From: Streptomyces canus
GTDB lineage: Bacteria > Actinomycetota > Actinomycetes > Streptomycetales > Streptomycetaceae
Reading direction: 5' to 3'
DNA length: 64,000 bases
Assembly: GCF_030815415.1 (NCBI RefSeq)
Contig: NZ_JAUSWW010000001.1
Location: 7,440,001 to 7,504,000 of the forward strand
Shown one piece after another: positions 33,511 through 40,867 of this stretch. Both the position numbers and the translations under genes were made by a program. Numbering within the stretch: the first letter of the stretch is position 1; each line of letters begins with the position of its first letter. The notes under the pieces are model-generated. The model was given only the letters and a program-made list of their open reading frames with translations. It did no database searches and was not told the DNA's origin.

Positions 33511-34101
33511 ATGACAGGCAAGGAACGGGACCGGCGGATCACGGACGTGGGCACCCTCAAGGCGCTCGCGCACCCGTTGCGGATGAGGCTGTACCGGAAT
33601 CTGACCCTGGCCCGGGTCGCCACCGCCTCGCAGCTGGCCGAGGCGGTCGACGAGGCCGTCTCGCTGGTCAGCTACCACCTGCGCAAGCTCGCCGAGCACG
33701 GCCTGATCGAAGAGGCCCGGCCGCAGAGCGCGGACGGCCGGGAGAGGTGGTGGCAGCCCGCCTCGGACGGCGTGAGCATCCGCGACGAGGACTTCCGCGA
33801 CGCCCCCGAGGAAGCGGCCGCGCACACCGCGGCCAGCAGGCTCTTCGCCGAGCAGCGCATGGACATGTACCGCCGCTGGCTCGACGAACGCGCCCACTGG
33901 AGCCACGAGTGGAACCGGACAGCCGAGTCCTCCGAGGCCGCACTCCGCCTCACCGCGGACGAACTGGCCGAGCTGAACAAGGAGATGCTCGCGCTCCTGC
34001 ACCAGTACGACGAGCGGGGCCGGGCCGCCGACGCCGCAGGCGACACCGAGGGTCGCGAGAACGTCGCGGTGCACACGTACGCGTTCCCCTTCCGCGCCTG
34101 A
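33511..34101 (+). CDS. ArsR-type winged-helix transcriptional regulator
   Basis: A 196-residue regulator. The N-terminal HTH_ArsR-like domain (about 10-80) reads LKALAHPLRMRLYRNLTLAR, then ATASQLAEAVDEAVSLVSYHLRKLAEHGLI as helix-turn-helix and ERWWQPA as the wing. The C-terminal half is helical with many acidic and aromatic residues (WLDERAHWSHEWNRTAE) and no metal-binding CxC pair, so the inducer is probably not arsenic-like. The GTGGAGGC ribosome site precedes ATG 33511. The following MFS gene lies 14 bp downstream and is the likely target. Confidence 0.88.
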   Translation: MTGKERDRRITDVGTLKALAHPLRMRLYRNLTLARVATASQLAEAVDEAVSLVSYHLRKLAEHGLIEEARPQSADGRERWWQPASDGVSIRDEDFRDAPEEAAAHTAASRLFAEQRMDMYRRWLDERAHWSHEWNRTAESSEAALRLTADELAELNKEMLALLHQYDERGRAADAAGDTEGRENVAVHTYAFPFRA

Positions 34102-34115
34102 GAGGACCCGGTTCC

Positions 34116-35366
34116 GTGCCCGCCACGCTCATCTCCGCGCCCGACGTCACCCCCCGCCCCGCCCACCGCGACGCCAACGTCCTGCGCTGGCTCGCCGCCT
34201 ACACCTCCTCGATGGTCGGCGACAGCGTGTACTACATCGCCCTGTCCTGGGCCGCCGTACAGGCCGGAAGCCCCTCGCAGGCCGGCCTCGTGATGTCGGC
34301 GAGCGCGCTGCCGCGGGCGGTCCTGATGCTGGGCGGGGGAGTGATCGCCGACCGGCTCGGACCGCGCAGGGTCGTCATCGGGAGCGACGTGGTGCGCTGC
34401 GCGGCGGTGCTGGCGGTGGCGGCGCTGCTGCTCCCCACCAGCCCGGGGCTGTGGCCGCTGGCCGTGCTCGCCCTGGTCTTCGGCGCCGTCGACGCGGTGT
34501 TCGTCCCGGCCGTCGGCGCCCTCCCCGCGCGCGTGACGTCACGCGACCAGCTCGCGCGCGTGCAGGGCATGCGAGGTCTCGGCATCCGCATCGCGAGCGT
34601 CGTCGGCGGACCGCTCGGCGGGCTCGGCGTGGCGGTCGGCGGCTCGGCGGCGGCGTTCGGCCTCGCGGGGCTGCTGATCGCCGTGTCCGTGCCGCTGCTG
34701 GTCTCCGTGCGCATACGGGAGGTGCCCGCCGGCGACGGGACGCCCGGGGCACGAGGCACCGCCTGGGGCGACCTGACGGCCGGCCTGCGCCACATCCGCG
34801 GCCACCGTGTCCTCGCCCCGCTGATGCTGGCCATCGCCCTCGGCGACCTCGGCTTCGTCGGCCCCCTCAACGTCGGTCTGACCCTCCTCGCCGACGAACG
34901 AGGCTGGGGCGCCGCGGGGATGGGCTGGATACTCGCCGGGTTCGGCGTCGGCGCGGGTGCCGCGGCCCTGCTGCTCACCGTCCGCGGGCGGCTGCCGCAC
35001 GCGGGGCGGGTGGCGGCGGGCACGATCATCGCCGGGTCGGTCGCGATCGGGGCCCTCGCCCAGGCGCCGAGTATCGGCGTCGCCGTCGGCACGGCCCTGC
35101 TGGTCGGGCTGCTCGCCGGGCTCAGCGGCGCGATGTGCGGGGCCCTGCTGCAGACCCAGGCCGACCCCGCCTACCTGGGCCGGGTCACCGCCGTGGCCAG
35201 TCTGATGAGCCTGGGTTTCGCCCCGCTGAGCATGCCGCTGTCCGCCGCGGCCATCGGAACGTGGGGTACGGGCCCCGTGTTCGCCGTCAGCGCGGCGGTC
35301 TGCGGGCTCGGCGGGGTCGTGGCCCTGTGCGCCAGGGACCTGCGCCGCGCCGAGCTCCCGAAGTAG
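34116..35366 (+). CDS. MFS transporter (putative drug exporter)
   Basis: A 416-residue protein with 12 hydrophobic segments. The N-terminal half has NVLRWLAAYTSSMVGDSVYYIALSW and the loop 2-3 motif GGGVIADRLGPRRVVIGSDV (G-x-x-x-D-R-x-G-x-R of MFS). The pattern fits the DHA-type exporter group related to macrolide efflux MefA-like proteins. Start GTG 34116 is 14 bp after the regulator stop. It should be induced with the upstream ArsR-type gene; the substrate is unknown. Confidence 0.88.
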   Translation: MPATLISAPDVTPRPAHRDANVLRWLAAYTSSMVGDSVYYIALSWAAVQAGSPSQAGLVMSASALPRAVLMLGGGVIADRLGPRRVVIGSDVVRCAAVLAVAALLLPTSPGLWPLAVLALVFGAVDAVFVPAVGALPARVTSRDQLARVQGMRGLGIRIASVVGGPLGGLGVAVGGSAAAFGLAGLLIAVSVPLLVSVRIREVPAGDGTPGARGTAWGDLTAGLRHIRGHRVLAPLMLAIALGDLGFVGPLNVGLTLLADERGWGAAGMGWILAGFGVGAGAAALLLTVRGRLPHAGRVAAGTIIAGSVAIGALAQAPSIGVAVGTALLVGLLAGLSGAMCGALLQTQADPAYLGRVTAVASLMSLGFAPLSMPLSAAAIGTWGTGPVFAVSAAVCGLGGVVALCARDLRRAELPK

Positions 35367-35369
35367 CGC

Positions 35370-36005
35370 CTAGATCCCCAGCTCCTTCGCCTCGTGCAGC
35401 TTGGCGATCGCGTCCTTGTCGCCGTCCAGCTCGACCTGCGCGGCGTTGTGCCGGCCGTACAGGAACAGCAGGAGCTCCGAGGGTTCGCCGGTCACCGTCA
35501 CGACCGGGGCACCGCGGTGCGCCACCGCCGTCTGGCCGTCCGGGCGGCGCAGGACGAGGCCCGTGGGAGCGCTGCGGCCCATCAGGCGGGCGGTGCGCTC
35601 CAGACGCGTCCAGAGCGCGTCCTGGAAGACCGGGTCGAGCTCGCGCGGGGTCCAGTCGGGCTGGGCACGGCGGACGTCCTCGGTGTGGACGTAGAACTCG
35701 ATCGTGTTGGACGCCTCGTCGATCTGCTTGAGGGAGAAGGGCGAGAAGCGCGGCGGGCCGGTACGGATCAGCTGGATCAGTTCCTCGTACGGCTTGGCCG
35801 TGAACTCCCCCATCGCCTTGTCCAGACGGGAGGCGAGCTGCTTGATGAGCAGACCCCCGGCGGCGTCGGGGCGGCGCTCGCGCACCGCCACGTGCGCCGC
35901 CAGGTCCCGGGTCTGCCAGCCCTCGCACAGGGTCGGTGCCTCGGGACCGGCGGTCTCCAGAAGATCGGCGAGCAGAAGTCGTTCACGCTTGGCGAAAGTC
36001 GACAT
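35370..36005 (-). CDS. TIGR03085-family (DinB/MDMPI-like) protein
   Basis: A 211-residue protein of an actinobacterial family related to mycothiol-dependent maleylpyruvate isomerase. N-terminal FAKRERLLLADLLETAGPEAPTLCEGWQTRDLAAHVAVRERRPDA contains the C-E-G-W and A-H-V-A motif with metal-ligand His; later IEFYVHTEDVRRAQP supplies the second His pair, and the C-terminal LYGRHNAAQVELDG is characteristic. It may bind Zn and use mycothiol, but the substrate is unknown. It is convergent with the MFS gene, with 3 bp between stops, and divergent from hisI. Confidence 0.88.
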   Translation of the reverse strand: MSTFAKRERLLLADLLETAGPEAPTLCEGWQTRDLAAHVAVRERRPDAAGGLLIKQLASRLDKAMGEFTAKPYEELIQLIRTGPPRFSPFSLKQIDEASNTIEFYVHTEDVRRAQPDWTPRELDPVFQDALWTRLERTARLMGRSAPTGLVLRRPDGQTAVAHRGAPVVTVTGEPSELLLFLYGRHNAAQVELDGDKDAIAKLHEAKELGI

Positions 36006-36088
36006 GCCGTCAGCCTACGACCGCACACCGGGTCCGCACAGTGGACACCGCGCCAGACCTGTCGGTGGCGCGCGGCACAATGGCAACC

Positions 36089-36481
36089 ATGACCAGCACG
36101 CCCCCTCCCAGCAACCTCGACCCCGAGATCGCCGACCGCCTCAAGCGCGCCGCCGACGGGCTCGTCCCCGCCATCGCCCAGCAGTACGACACCGGTGAGG
36201 TGCTGATGCTCGGCTGGATGGACGACGAGGCGCTGCACCGCACGCTGACCACCGGCCGCTGCACGTACTGGTCGCGCAGCCGCCAGGAGTACTGGGTCAA
36301 GGGCGACACCTCCGGCCACTTCCAGTGGGTCAAGTCGGTCGCGCTCGACTGCGACGCCGACACCGTGTTGGTCAAGGTCGACCAGGTCGGCGCCGCCTGC
36401 CACACCGGCGCACGCACCTGCTTCGACGTCGACGTGCTGCTCAAGGACGCCGATTCCGGCGTGTCCGCCCCGGATCAGTAA
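36089..36481 (+). CDS. hisI: Phosphoribosyl-AMP cyclohydrolase
   Basis: Opens the purine ring of PR-AMP (step 3 of histidine synthesis). A 130-residue monofunctional enzyme; the PR-ATP pyrophosphatase HisE is not fused and not in this window. Motifs: GEVLMLGWMDDEAL, CTYWSRSRQEYWVKG, SVALDCDADTVLVKVDQ (Mg ligands) and GAACHTGARTCF (Zn cysteines). CACAAT (36076-36081) lies 7 nt upstream of ATG 36089 and overlaps the alternative ATG 36080, which supports a leaderless start at 36089. trpE follows 11 bp later. Confidence 0.95.
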   Translation: MTSTPPPSNLDPEIADRLKRAADGLVPAIAQQYDTGEVLMLGWMDDEALHRTLTTGRCTYWSRSRQEYWVKGDTSGHFQWVKSVALDCDADTVLVKVDQVGAACHTGARTCFDVDVLLKDADSGVSAPDQ

Positions 36482-36492
36482 GGTCAGCCGCC

Positions 36493-37980
36493 ATGGACCT
36501 CGAGACCTTCCGCAAGCTCGCCACCGACCGGCGCGTCATCCCGGTCACGCGCAAGCTCCTCGCCGACGGCGACACCCCGGTCGCCCTCTACCGCAAGCTC
36601 GCCGCCGAGCGCCCCGGCACCTTCCTGCTGGAGTCCGCGGAGAACGGCCGCACGGCTTTTCAATGGTCTCGCTACTCGTTCGTGGGCGTGCGCTCCGCCG
36701 CGACCCTCACATCGAGGGACGGTCAGGCCCACTGGCTCGGCGCCCCGCCCGTCGGCGTCCCCGTCGGCGGCGACCCCCTCGCCGCCCTGCGCGCCACCAT
36801 CGAGGCCCTGCACACCCCCCACCAGGACGGCATGCCGCCCTTCACCGGCGGCATGGTCGGCTACCTCGGCTACGACATCGTGCGCCGCCTGGAGAAGATC
36901 GGCCCCGGCGAGCGCGACGACCTGGGACTGCCCGAGCTGACCATGCTCCTCACCAGCGACCTCGCGGTGATGGACCACTGGGAGGGCTCGGTCCTGCTGA
37001 TCGCCAACGCGATCAACCACAACGACCTCGACACCGGCGTCGACGAGGCCTACACGGACGCCGTGGCCCGCCTGGACGCCATGCAGGCGGACCTGACCCG
37101 CCCGGTGGCCCAGCCGCCCGCCGTCCTCCCGCCCTCCGAGCTCCCCGAGTACACCGCCCTGTGGGGCGGCGAGGACTTCCGCGAGGCCGTCGAGGACATC
37201 AAGGAGCGCATCCGCGCGGGCGAGGCCTTCCAGGTCGTCCCCTCGCAGCGCTTCGAAACACCCTGCACGGCAAGCGCGCTGGACGTGTACCGGGTCCTGA
37301 GGGCCACCAACCCCTCCCCGTACATGTACCTGTTCCGCTTCGACGGCTTCGACGTCGTCGGCTCGTCCCCCGAAGCCCTCGTGAAGGTCGAGGACGGGCG
37401 GGCCATGGTCCACCCCATCGCCGGCACCCGGTGGCGCGGAGCCACCCCGCAGGAGGACCAGGCTCTCGCCGACGAACTGCTCGCCGACCCCAAGGAGCGC
37501 GCCGAGCACCTGATGCTGGTCGACCTGGGCCGCAACGACCTGGGGCGCGTCTGCGAGCCGGGCTCCGTGGAGGTCGTGGACTTCATGTCCATCGAGCGGT
37601 ACTCGCACGTGATGCACATCGTCTCGACGGTGACCGGCAAGGTCGCCCCGGGCCGCACCGCCTTCGACGTCCTGACGGCATGCTTCCCGGCGGGCACCCT
37701 CTCCGGCGCCCCCAAGCCGCGCGCGATGCAGATCATCGACGAACTCGAACCGTCCCGGCGCGGGCTGTACGGCGGCTGCGTCGGCTACCTCGACTTCGCG
37801 GGCGACTCCGACACGGCCATCGCCATCCGCACGGCCCTCCTCCGCGACGGCACGGCCTACGTCCAGGCCGGCGCCGGAATCGTCGCCGACTCCGACCCGG
37901 TCGCCGAGGACCAGGAGTGCCGGAACAAGGCGGCCGCGGTGCTGCGCGCGGTGCACACGGCGAACCGACTCGGGCAATAG
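36493..37980 (+). CDS. trpE: Anthranilate synthase component I
   Basis: The chorismate-binding subunit that makes anthranilate with ammonia from a TrpG amidotransferase encoded elsewhere. It has 495 residues. The N-terminal Trp-binding motif LLESAENG is intact, so feedback inhibition by tryptophan is expected. Catalytic-domain motifs: FQVVPSQRFE, NPSPYMYLFRFDGFDVVGSSPE, VHPIAGTRWRG, LGRNDLGRVCEPGSV, TACFPAGTLSGAPKPRAM and YGGCVGYLDFAGDSDTAIAIR. AAGG lies 9 nt before ATG 36493. Its close spacing to hisI suggests coexpression of a histidine and a tryptophan enzyme. Confidence 0.98.
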   Translation: MDLETFRKLATDRRVIPVTRKLLADGDTPVALYRKLAAERPGTFLLESAENGRTAFQWSRYSFVGVRSAATLTSRDGQAHWLGAPPVGVPVGGDPLAALRATIEALHTPHQDGMPPFTGGMVGYLGYDIVRRLEKIGPGERDDLGLPELTMLLTSDLAVMDHWEGSVLLIANAINHNDLDTGVDEAYTDAVARLDAMQADLTRPVAQPPAVLPPSELPEYTALWGGEDFREAVEDIKERIRAGEAFQVVPSQRFETPCTASALDVYRVLRATNPSPYMYLFRFDGFDVVGSSPEALVKVEDGRAMVHPIAGTRWRGATPQEDQALADELLADPKERAEHLMLVDLGRNDLGRVCEPGSVEVVDFMSIERYSHVMHIVSTVTGKVAPGRTAFDVLTACFPAGTLSGAPKPRAMQIIDELEPSRRGLYGGCVGYLDFAGDSDTAIAIRTALLRDGTAYVQAGAGIVADSDPVAEDQECRNKAAAVLRAVHTANRLGQ

Positions 37981-38040
37981 GGCGCTTCTCATACGAACCC
38001 CGGGTGACACTTCGCCCGGGGTTGGGGCGATAGTGGACTG

Positions 38041-38673
38041 GTGACTGCTGTTCCTCCCCCCCGTTCCGAAGCCGCCGGACCCGCCAGGGCCGGCCGGCTC
38101 AGCCTCGCCGTAGCCCTACTCTCCGGCGCGCTCGGCGCGGCCGTGGCGCTGCTCGCGACCCGTCAGCAGTGGTCGGAGGGCACCGCGACCGTCGCCGGCG
38201 GCGACTTCCCGCTCACCGCCAAGGGCAGCGACGTCACGGGCGTGCCCGCGGCCCTCGCCATAGTGGGCCTCGCCGCGCTCGTCGCCGTCTTCGCCGTCCG
38301 CAGGGCCGGCCGTTTCGCGGTCGCCGCGCTGCTCGCGCTCTCCGGCGCCGGGATCATCGCGGCGGCGCTCCTCGGTGTCGACGACGCGTCCGCGCTCGAC
38401 GAGCAGGCCGCGAAGGCCTCCGGCGACGCGTCCGCGACGGTCGCCGCGCTGAGCCATACCGCCTGGCCGTATGTCGCCGCCGCCGGCGGGGCGTTGATTC
38501 TGCTGGCCGGGTTGCTCGCGCTGCGGTACGGGCGGCTGTGGCCCGCGATGTCCGGTCGCTACGAGCGCAGTGGTGGGCCGCGTCCGGTTCGCAGGCCGAA
38601 GGCGGCCGATCCTGACCGGCCCGAGGAGATGTGGAAGGCCCTGGACCGAGGGGAAGACCCCACCGGGGCGTAG
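38041..38673 (+). CDS. TIGR02234-family Trp-biosynthesis-associated membrane protein
   Basis: A 210-residue actinobacterial membrane protein with four hydrophobic segments (about 21-40, 73-91, 97-115, 143-163); RQQWSEG near residue 48 and W-rich GxLWPAMSGRYE near the end match the family that sits between trpE and trpC in actinobacteria. The C-terminal tail RRPKAADPDRPEEMWKALDRGEDPT is a conserved ending. Function unknown. GATAGT (38029-38034) lies 6 nt before GTG 38041 with no Shine-Dalgarno, so it is probably transcribed from its own leaderless promoter. Confidence 0.85.
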   Translation: MTAVPPPRSEAAGPARAGRLSLAVALLSGALGAAVALLATRQQWSEGTATVAGGDFPLTAKGSDVTGVPAALAIVGLAALVAVFAVRRAGRFAVAALLALSGAGIIAAALLGVDDASALDEQAAKASGDASATVAALSHTAWPYVAAAGGALILLAGLLALRYGRLWPAMSGRYERSGGPRPVRRPKAADPDRPEEMWKALDRGEDPTGA

Positions 38674-38681
38674 CGGGGTTG

Positions 38682-38759
38682 ACTTTCGGCTGCGCGCCGG
38701 TGGGGGCCGTCGCGCCCGCGCGGCGGAGCCGCATATTCGATGCAGCCCCGCGCCCCTTA
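38682..38759. repeat. Dispersed Streptomyces repeat element
   Basis: GC-rich sequence including GGCGGAGCCGCATATTCGAT and CAGCCCCGCGCCCCTTA, which I recognise as a widely repeated Streptomyces intergenic element. It lies between two membrane-protein genes; the remainder of the gap to 38858 has no coding signal. Confidence 0.55.
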
Positions 38760-38858
38760 GGTTGGTTGGACCACCCCCGATCACTTTGCGCGCGTGCGTG
38801 CGGAACAATGGCCCTGAGCGTCCGGCTCAGACACGTTTACAGCAACGAGGAGCAAGTC

Positions 38859-39095
38859 ATGGCGGGCAGCAGCCACGGTCACACCCCGGCCGCCTGGACC
38901 GGTGTCACTATCGCCTTCATCGGTTTCTGCGTCGCGGGCGCCTTCATGGTGCTGGCCGAGCCGCTGGGATTCTGGGCGGGCATGGTGATCGTGGTCGCCG
39001 GCGGCATCATCGGCTGGATCATGAGCGCCATGGGTCTGGGCATGCCGAAGGACGCGCACAAGCCGCTCGTGACCTCGGCGCAGAGCGAGAGCTGA
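38859..39095 (+). CDS. HGxxPAAW-family small membrane protein
   Basis: A 78-residue protein that starts MAGSSHGHTPAAW, the eponymous motif of the family, and has two hydrophobic segments (about 14-34, 38-60), then a polar end. It is conserved in the trp neighbourhood of actinobacteria; function unknown. ACGAGGAG lies upstream of the ATG at 38859 with good spacing. Confidence 0.88.
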   Translation: MAGSSHGHTPAAWTGVTIAFIGFCVAGAFMVLAEPLGFWAGMVIVVAGGIIGWIMSAMGLGMPKDAHKPLVTSAQSES

Positions 39096-39187
39096 TCGCC
39101 GTAGGGCAGTCACGTACGACGTCCCGAGGGGCGGCCCCGTGCCGCCCCTCACGCGTGTCCGGGCCCGGGCGAGGCACAATGCAAGGC

Positions 39188-39619
39188 GTGAACGCCGACA
39201 GCCACAGGGTGACGTCGTACGCGGCGAGGACGGGACGGCTGGCCGTGCCCGCGGGGGTCCTCGCGGCCGTCGCGGGGGCTTTCGCGTACGTCGCCGCCGT
39301 GGATCCCAACGAGCCGGGCCACTACCCCGTCTGTCCGCTGCTGCGCCTGACGGGCCTGTACTGCCCCGGCTGCGGGGGACTGCGCAGCGCGCACGCGTTC
39401 GTCCACGGGGACTTCCTGACCGCGCTCCAGGCCAACGCGCCCGCCGTGCTCGGCTATCTGGGCTTCGCCGTGCTGTGGACCGTCTGGGTGGTCCGTGCCG
39501 CGCGAGGGCGACCGCTGCGGCTCGATCTGCGGCCCGTGCACCTCTGGGTCGTCGGCGCATCGCTGCTGGTCTTCACGGTTGTCCGGAACCTGCCGTTCGG
39601 TGGCTGGCTGCACCCTTGA
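39188..39619 (+). CDS. DUF2752 membrane protein
   Basis: A 143-residue protein with three hydrophobic segments (about 16-35, 78-97, 112-130) and the DUF2752 hallmark LYCPGCGGLRSAHAFVHGDF, i.e. a C-P-x-C-G motif facing the membrane surface. The function of the family is unknown; the Cys pair could bind metal or be redox active. CACAAT (39175-39180) lies 7 nt before GTG 39188, favouring this start over ATG 39179, which lies inside that hexamer. Confidence 0.85.
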   Translation: MNADSHRVTSYAARTGRLAVPAGVLAAVAGAFAYVAAVDPNEPGHYPVCPLLRLTGLYCPGCGGLRSAHAFVHGDFLTALQANAPAVLGYLGFAVLWTVWVVRAARGRPLRLDLRPVHLWVVGASLLVFTVVRNLPFGGWLHP

Positions 39620-39757
39620 TCAATTGGCGAACGTCCAGGTAGTGGGACCGGCGTCAACCGGATGCGAGGCCTACGCCTTCCTCCGGATACCATCGCAGTG
39701 ACCACCTCTTTTCTCTGGTCGCTGGAACTGTCAACCGTCTGGAAGGGGGCCGCTCGC

Positions 39758-40567
39758 GTGAGTGTGCTCGACGAGATCATCGACGGAGTCCGTGCCGACC
39801 TCGCGGAGCGGCAGGCGCGCGTCAGCCTCGACGAGCTCAAGGAGCGCGCGGCGAAGGCTCCCGCGGCCAAGGACGGCGTGGCCGCACTGCGCGGCGACGG
39901 CGTCAAGGTCATCTGCGAGGTCAAGCGCTCCAGCCCCTCCAAGGGCGCGCTGGCCGCGATCGCCGACCCGGCCGGGCTCGCCGCGGACTACGAGGCGGGC
40001 GGCGCGGCCGTCATCTCCGTCCTCACCGAACAGCGCCGCTTCGGCGGCTCGCTGGACGACCTCGAGGCCGTCCGCGCGCGTGTGGACATCCCGGTCCTGC
40101 GCAAGGACTTCATCGTCACGTCGTACCAGCTGTGGGAGGCCCGCGCGTACGGCGCCGACCTGGCCCTGCTGATCGTGGCGGCCCTCGACCAGCCGGCCCT
40201 GGAGTCCCTCATCGAGCGCGCGGTGTCCATCGGACTCACCCCGATCGTCGAGGTCCACGACGAGGACGAGGTCGAGCGCGCGGTGGACGCCGGCGCCAAG
40301 GTCATCGGCGTCAACGCCCGCAACCTCAAGACCCTCGAGGTCGACCGCGGCACCTTCGAGCGCGTCGCCCCCGAGATCCCGGACCACATCGTCAAGATCG
40401 CCGAGTCCGGCGTCCGCGGCCCCCACGACCTCATCGCCTACGCCAACGCCGGCGCCGACGCGGTCCTGGTCGGCGAGTCCCTGGTCACCGGCAAGGACCC
40501 GAAGTCCGCGGTCTCGGACCTGGTCGCGGCGGGCGAACACCCGGCATTGCGGCACGGACGCAGCTGA
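39758..40567 (+). CDS. trpC: Indole-3-glycerol phosphate synthase
   Basis: Closes the pyrrole ring to form indole-glycerol phosphate. It has 269 residues, a TIM barrel, with CEVKRSSPSKG (catalytic Lys and Glu), VLRKDFIVTSYQLWEARAYGAD, IVEVHDEDEVERA, GVNARNLKTLEVD, IAESGVRGPHDL and VLVGESLV. The GTG at 39758 follows GGAAGGGGGC. An in-frame open stretch begins further upstream at GTG 39698 and carries two Trp codons, but family proteins start at MSVLDEI. No trpD lies between trpE and trpC. Confidence 0.96.
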   Translation: MSVLDEIIDGVRADLAERQARVSLDELKERAAKAPAAKDGVAALRGDGVKVICEVKRSSPSKGALAAIADPAGLAADYEAGGAAVISVLTEQRRFGGSLDDLEAVRARVDIPVLRKDFIVTSYQLWEARAYGADLALLIVAALDQPALESLIERAVSIGLTPIVEVHDEDEVERAVDAGAKVIGVNARNLKTLEVDRGTFERVAPEIPDHIVKIAESGVRGPHDLIAYANAGADAVLVGESLVTGKDPKSAVSDLVAAGEHPALRHGRS

Positions 40568-40589
40568 TCATTCGATAGGCTTGCCGACG

Positions 40590-40793
40590 ATGACTCCGAC
40601 CGCCTCTGCCGCTGCTACGGACCGCTACGCCCGCCTCGCGCGCGGCTGCCGTCCGCGCGGCTGCCGCGCCCCCGCACGCCGGGTGCACGGCCGCCGGGTG
40701 CGGTACGTGATCGGAGATGAGCCGGGGCAGGTAAACGGTATGCGATGGCAGCGCCCCGTCAGGGGCGCGGGGAACTGCGCGACCAGCCACTAA
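40590..40793 (+). CDS. trpM: TrpM-like small protein
   Basis: A 67-residue protein in the exact place of TrpM (TrpX, SCO2038) of S. coelicolor, a small protein reported to modulate tryptophan synthesis and differentiation. Product: MTPTASAAATDRYARLARGC, then an Arg/Cys-rich segment with RGCRPRGCRAPARR, and ending GAGNCATSH. I identify it by position and character; I cannot recall the TrpM sequence well enough to confirm homology. Its last 13 codons coincide with a dispersed genomic repeat. TAGGCT (40576-40581) is 8 nt before the ATG, with no Shine-Dalgarno. Confidence 0.7.
   Translation: MTPTASAAATDRYARLARGCRPRGCRAPARRVHGRRVRYVIGDEPGQVNGMRWQRPVRGAGNCATSH
40750..40790. repeat. Dispersed palindromic repeat overlapping trpM 3' end
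   Basis: GCGCCCC-gtca-GGGGCGC followed by GGGGAACTGCGCGACCAGCC matches a short element that is very common between Streptomyces genes. Here it is read as coding sequence and supplies the C-terminus of the TrpM-like protein. Confidence 0.75.
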
Positions 40794-40867
40794 CGGCCCG
40801 CAGTCGACTGACAACCCCACGCCCCACGGCGATCAGGTATTTCCCAAACTCACCGTGAGGTTTCCGC

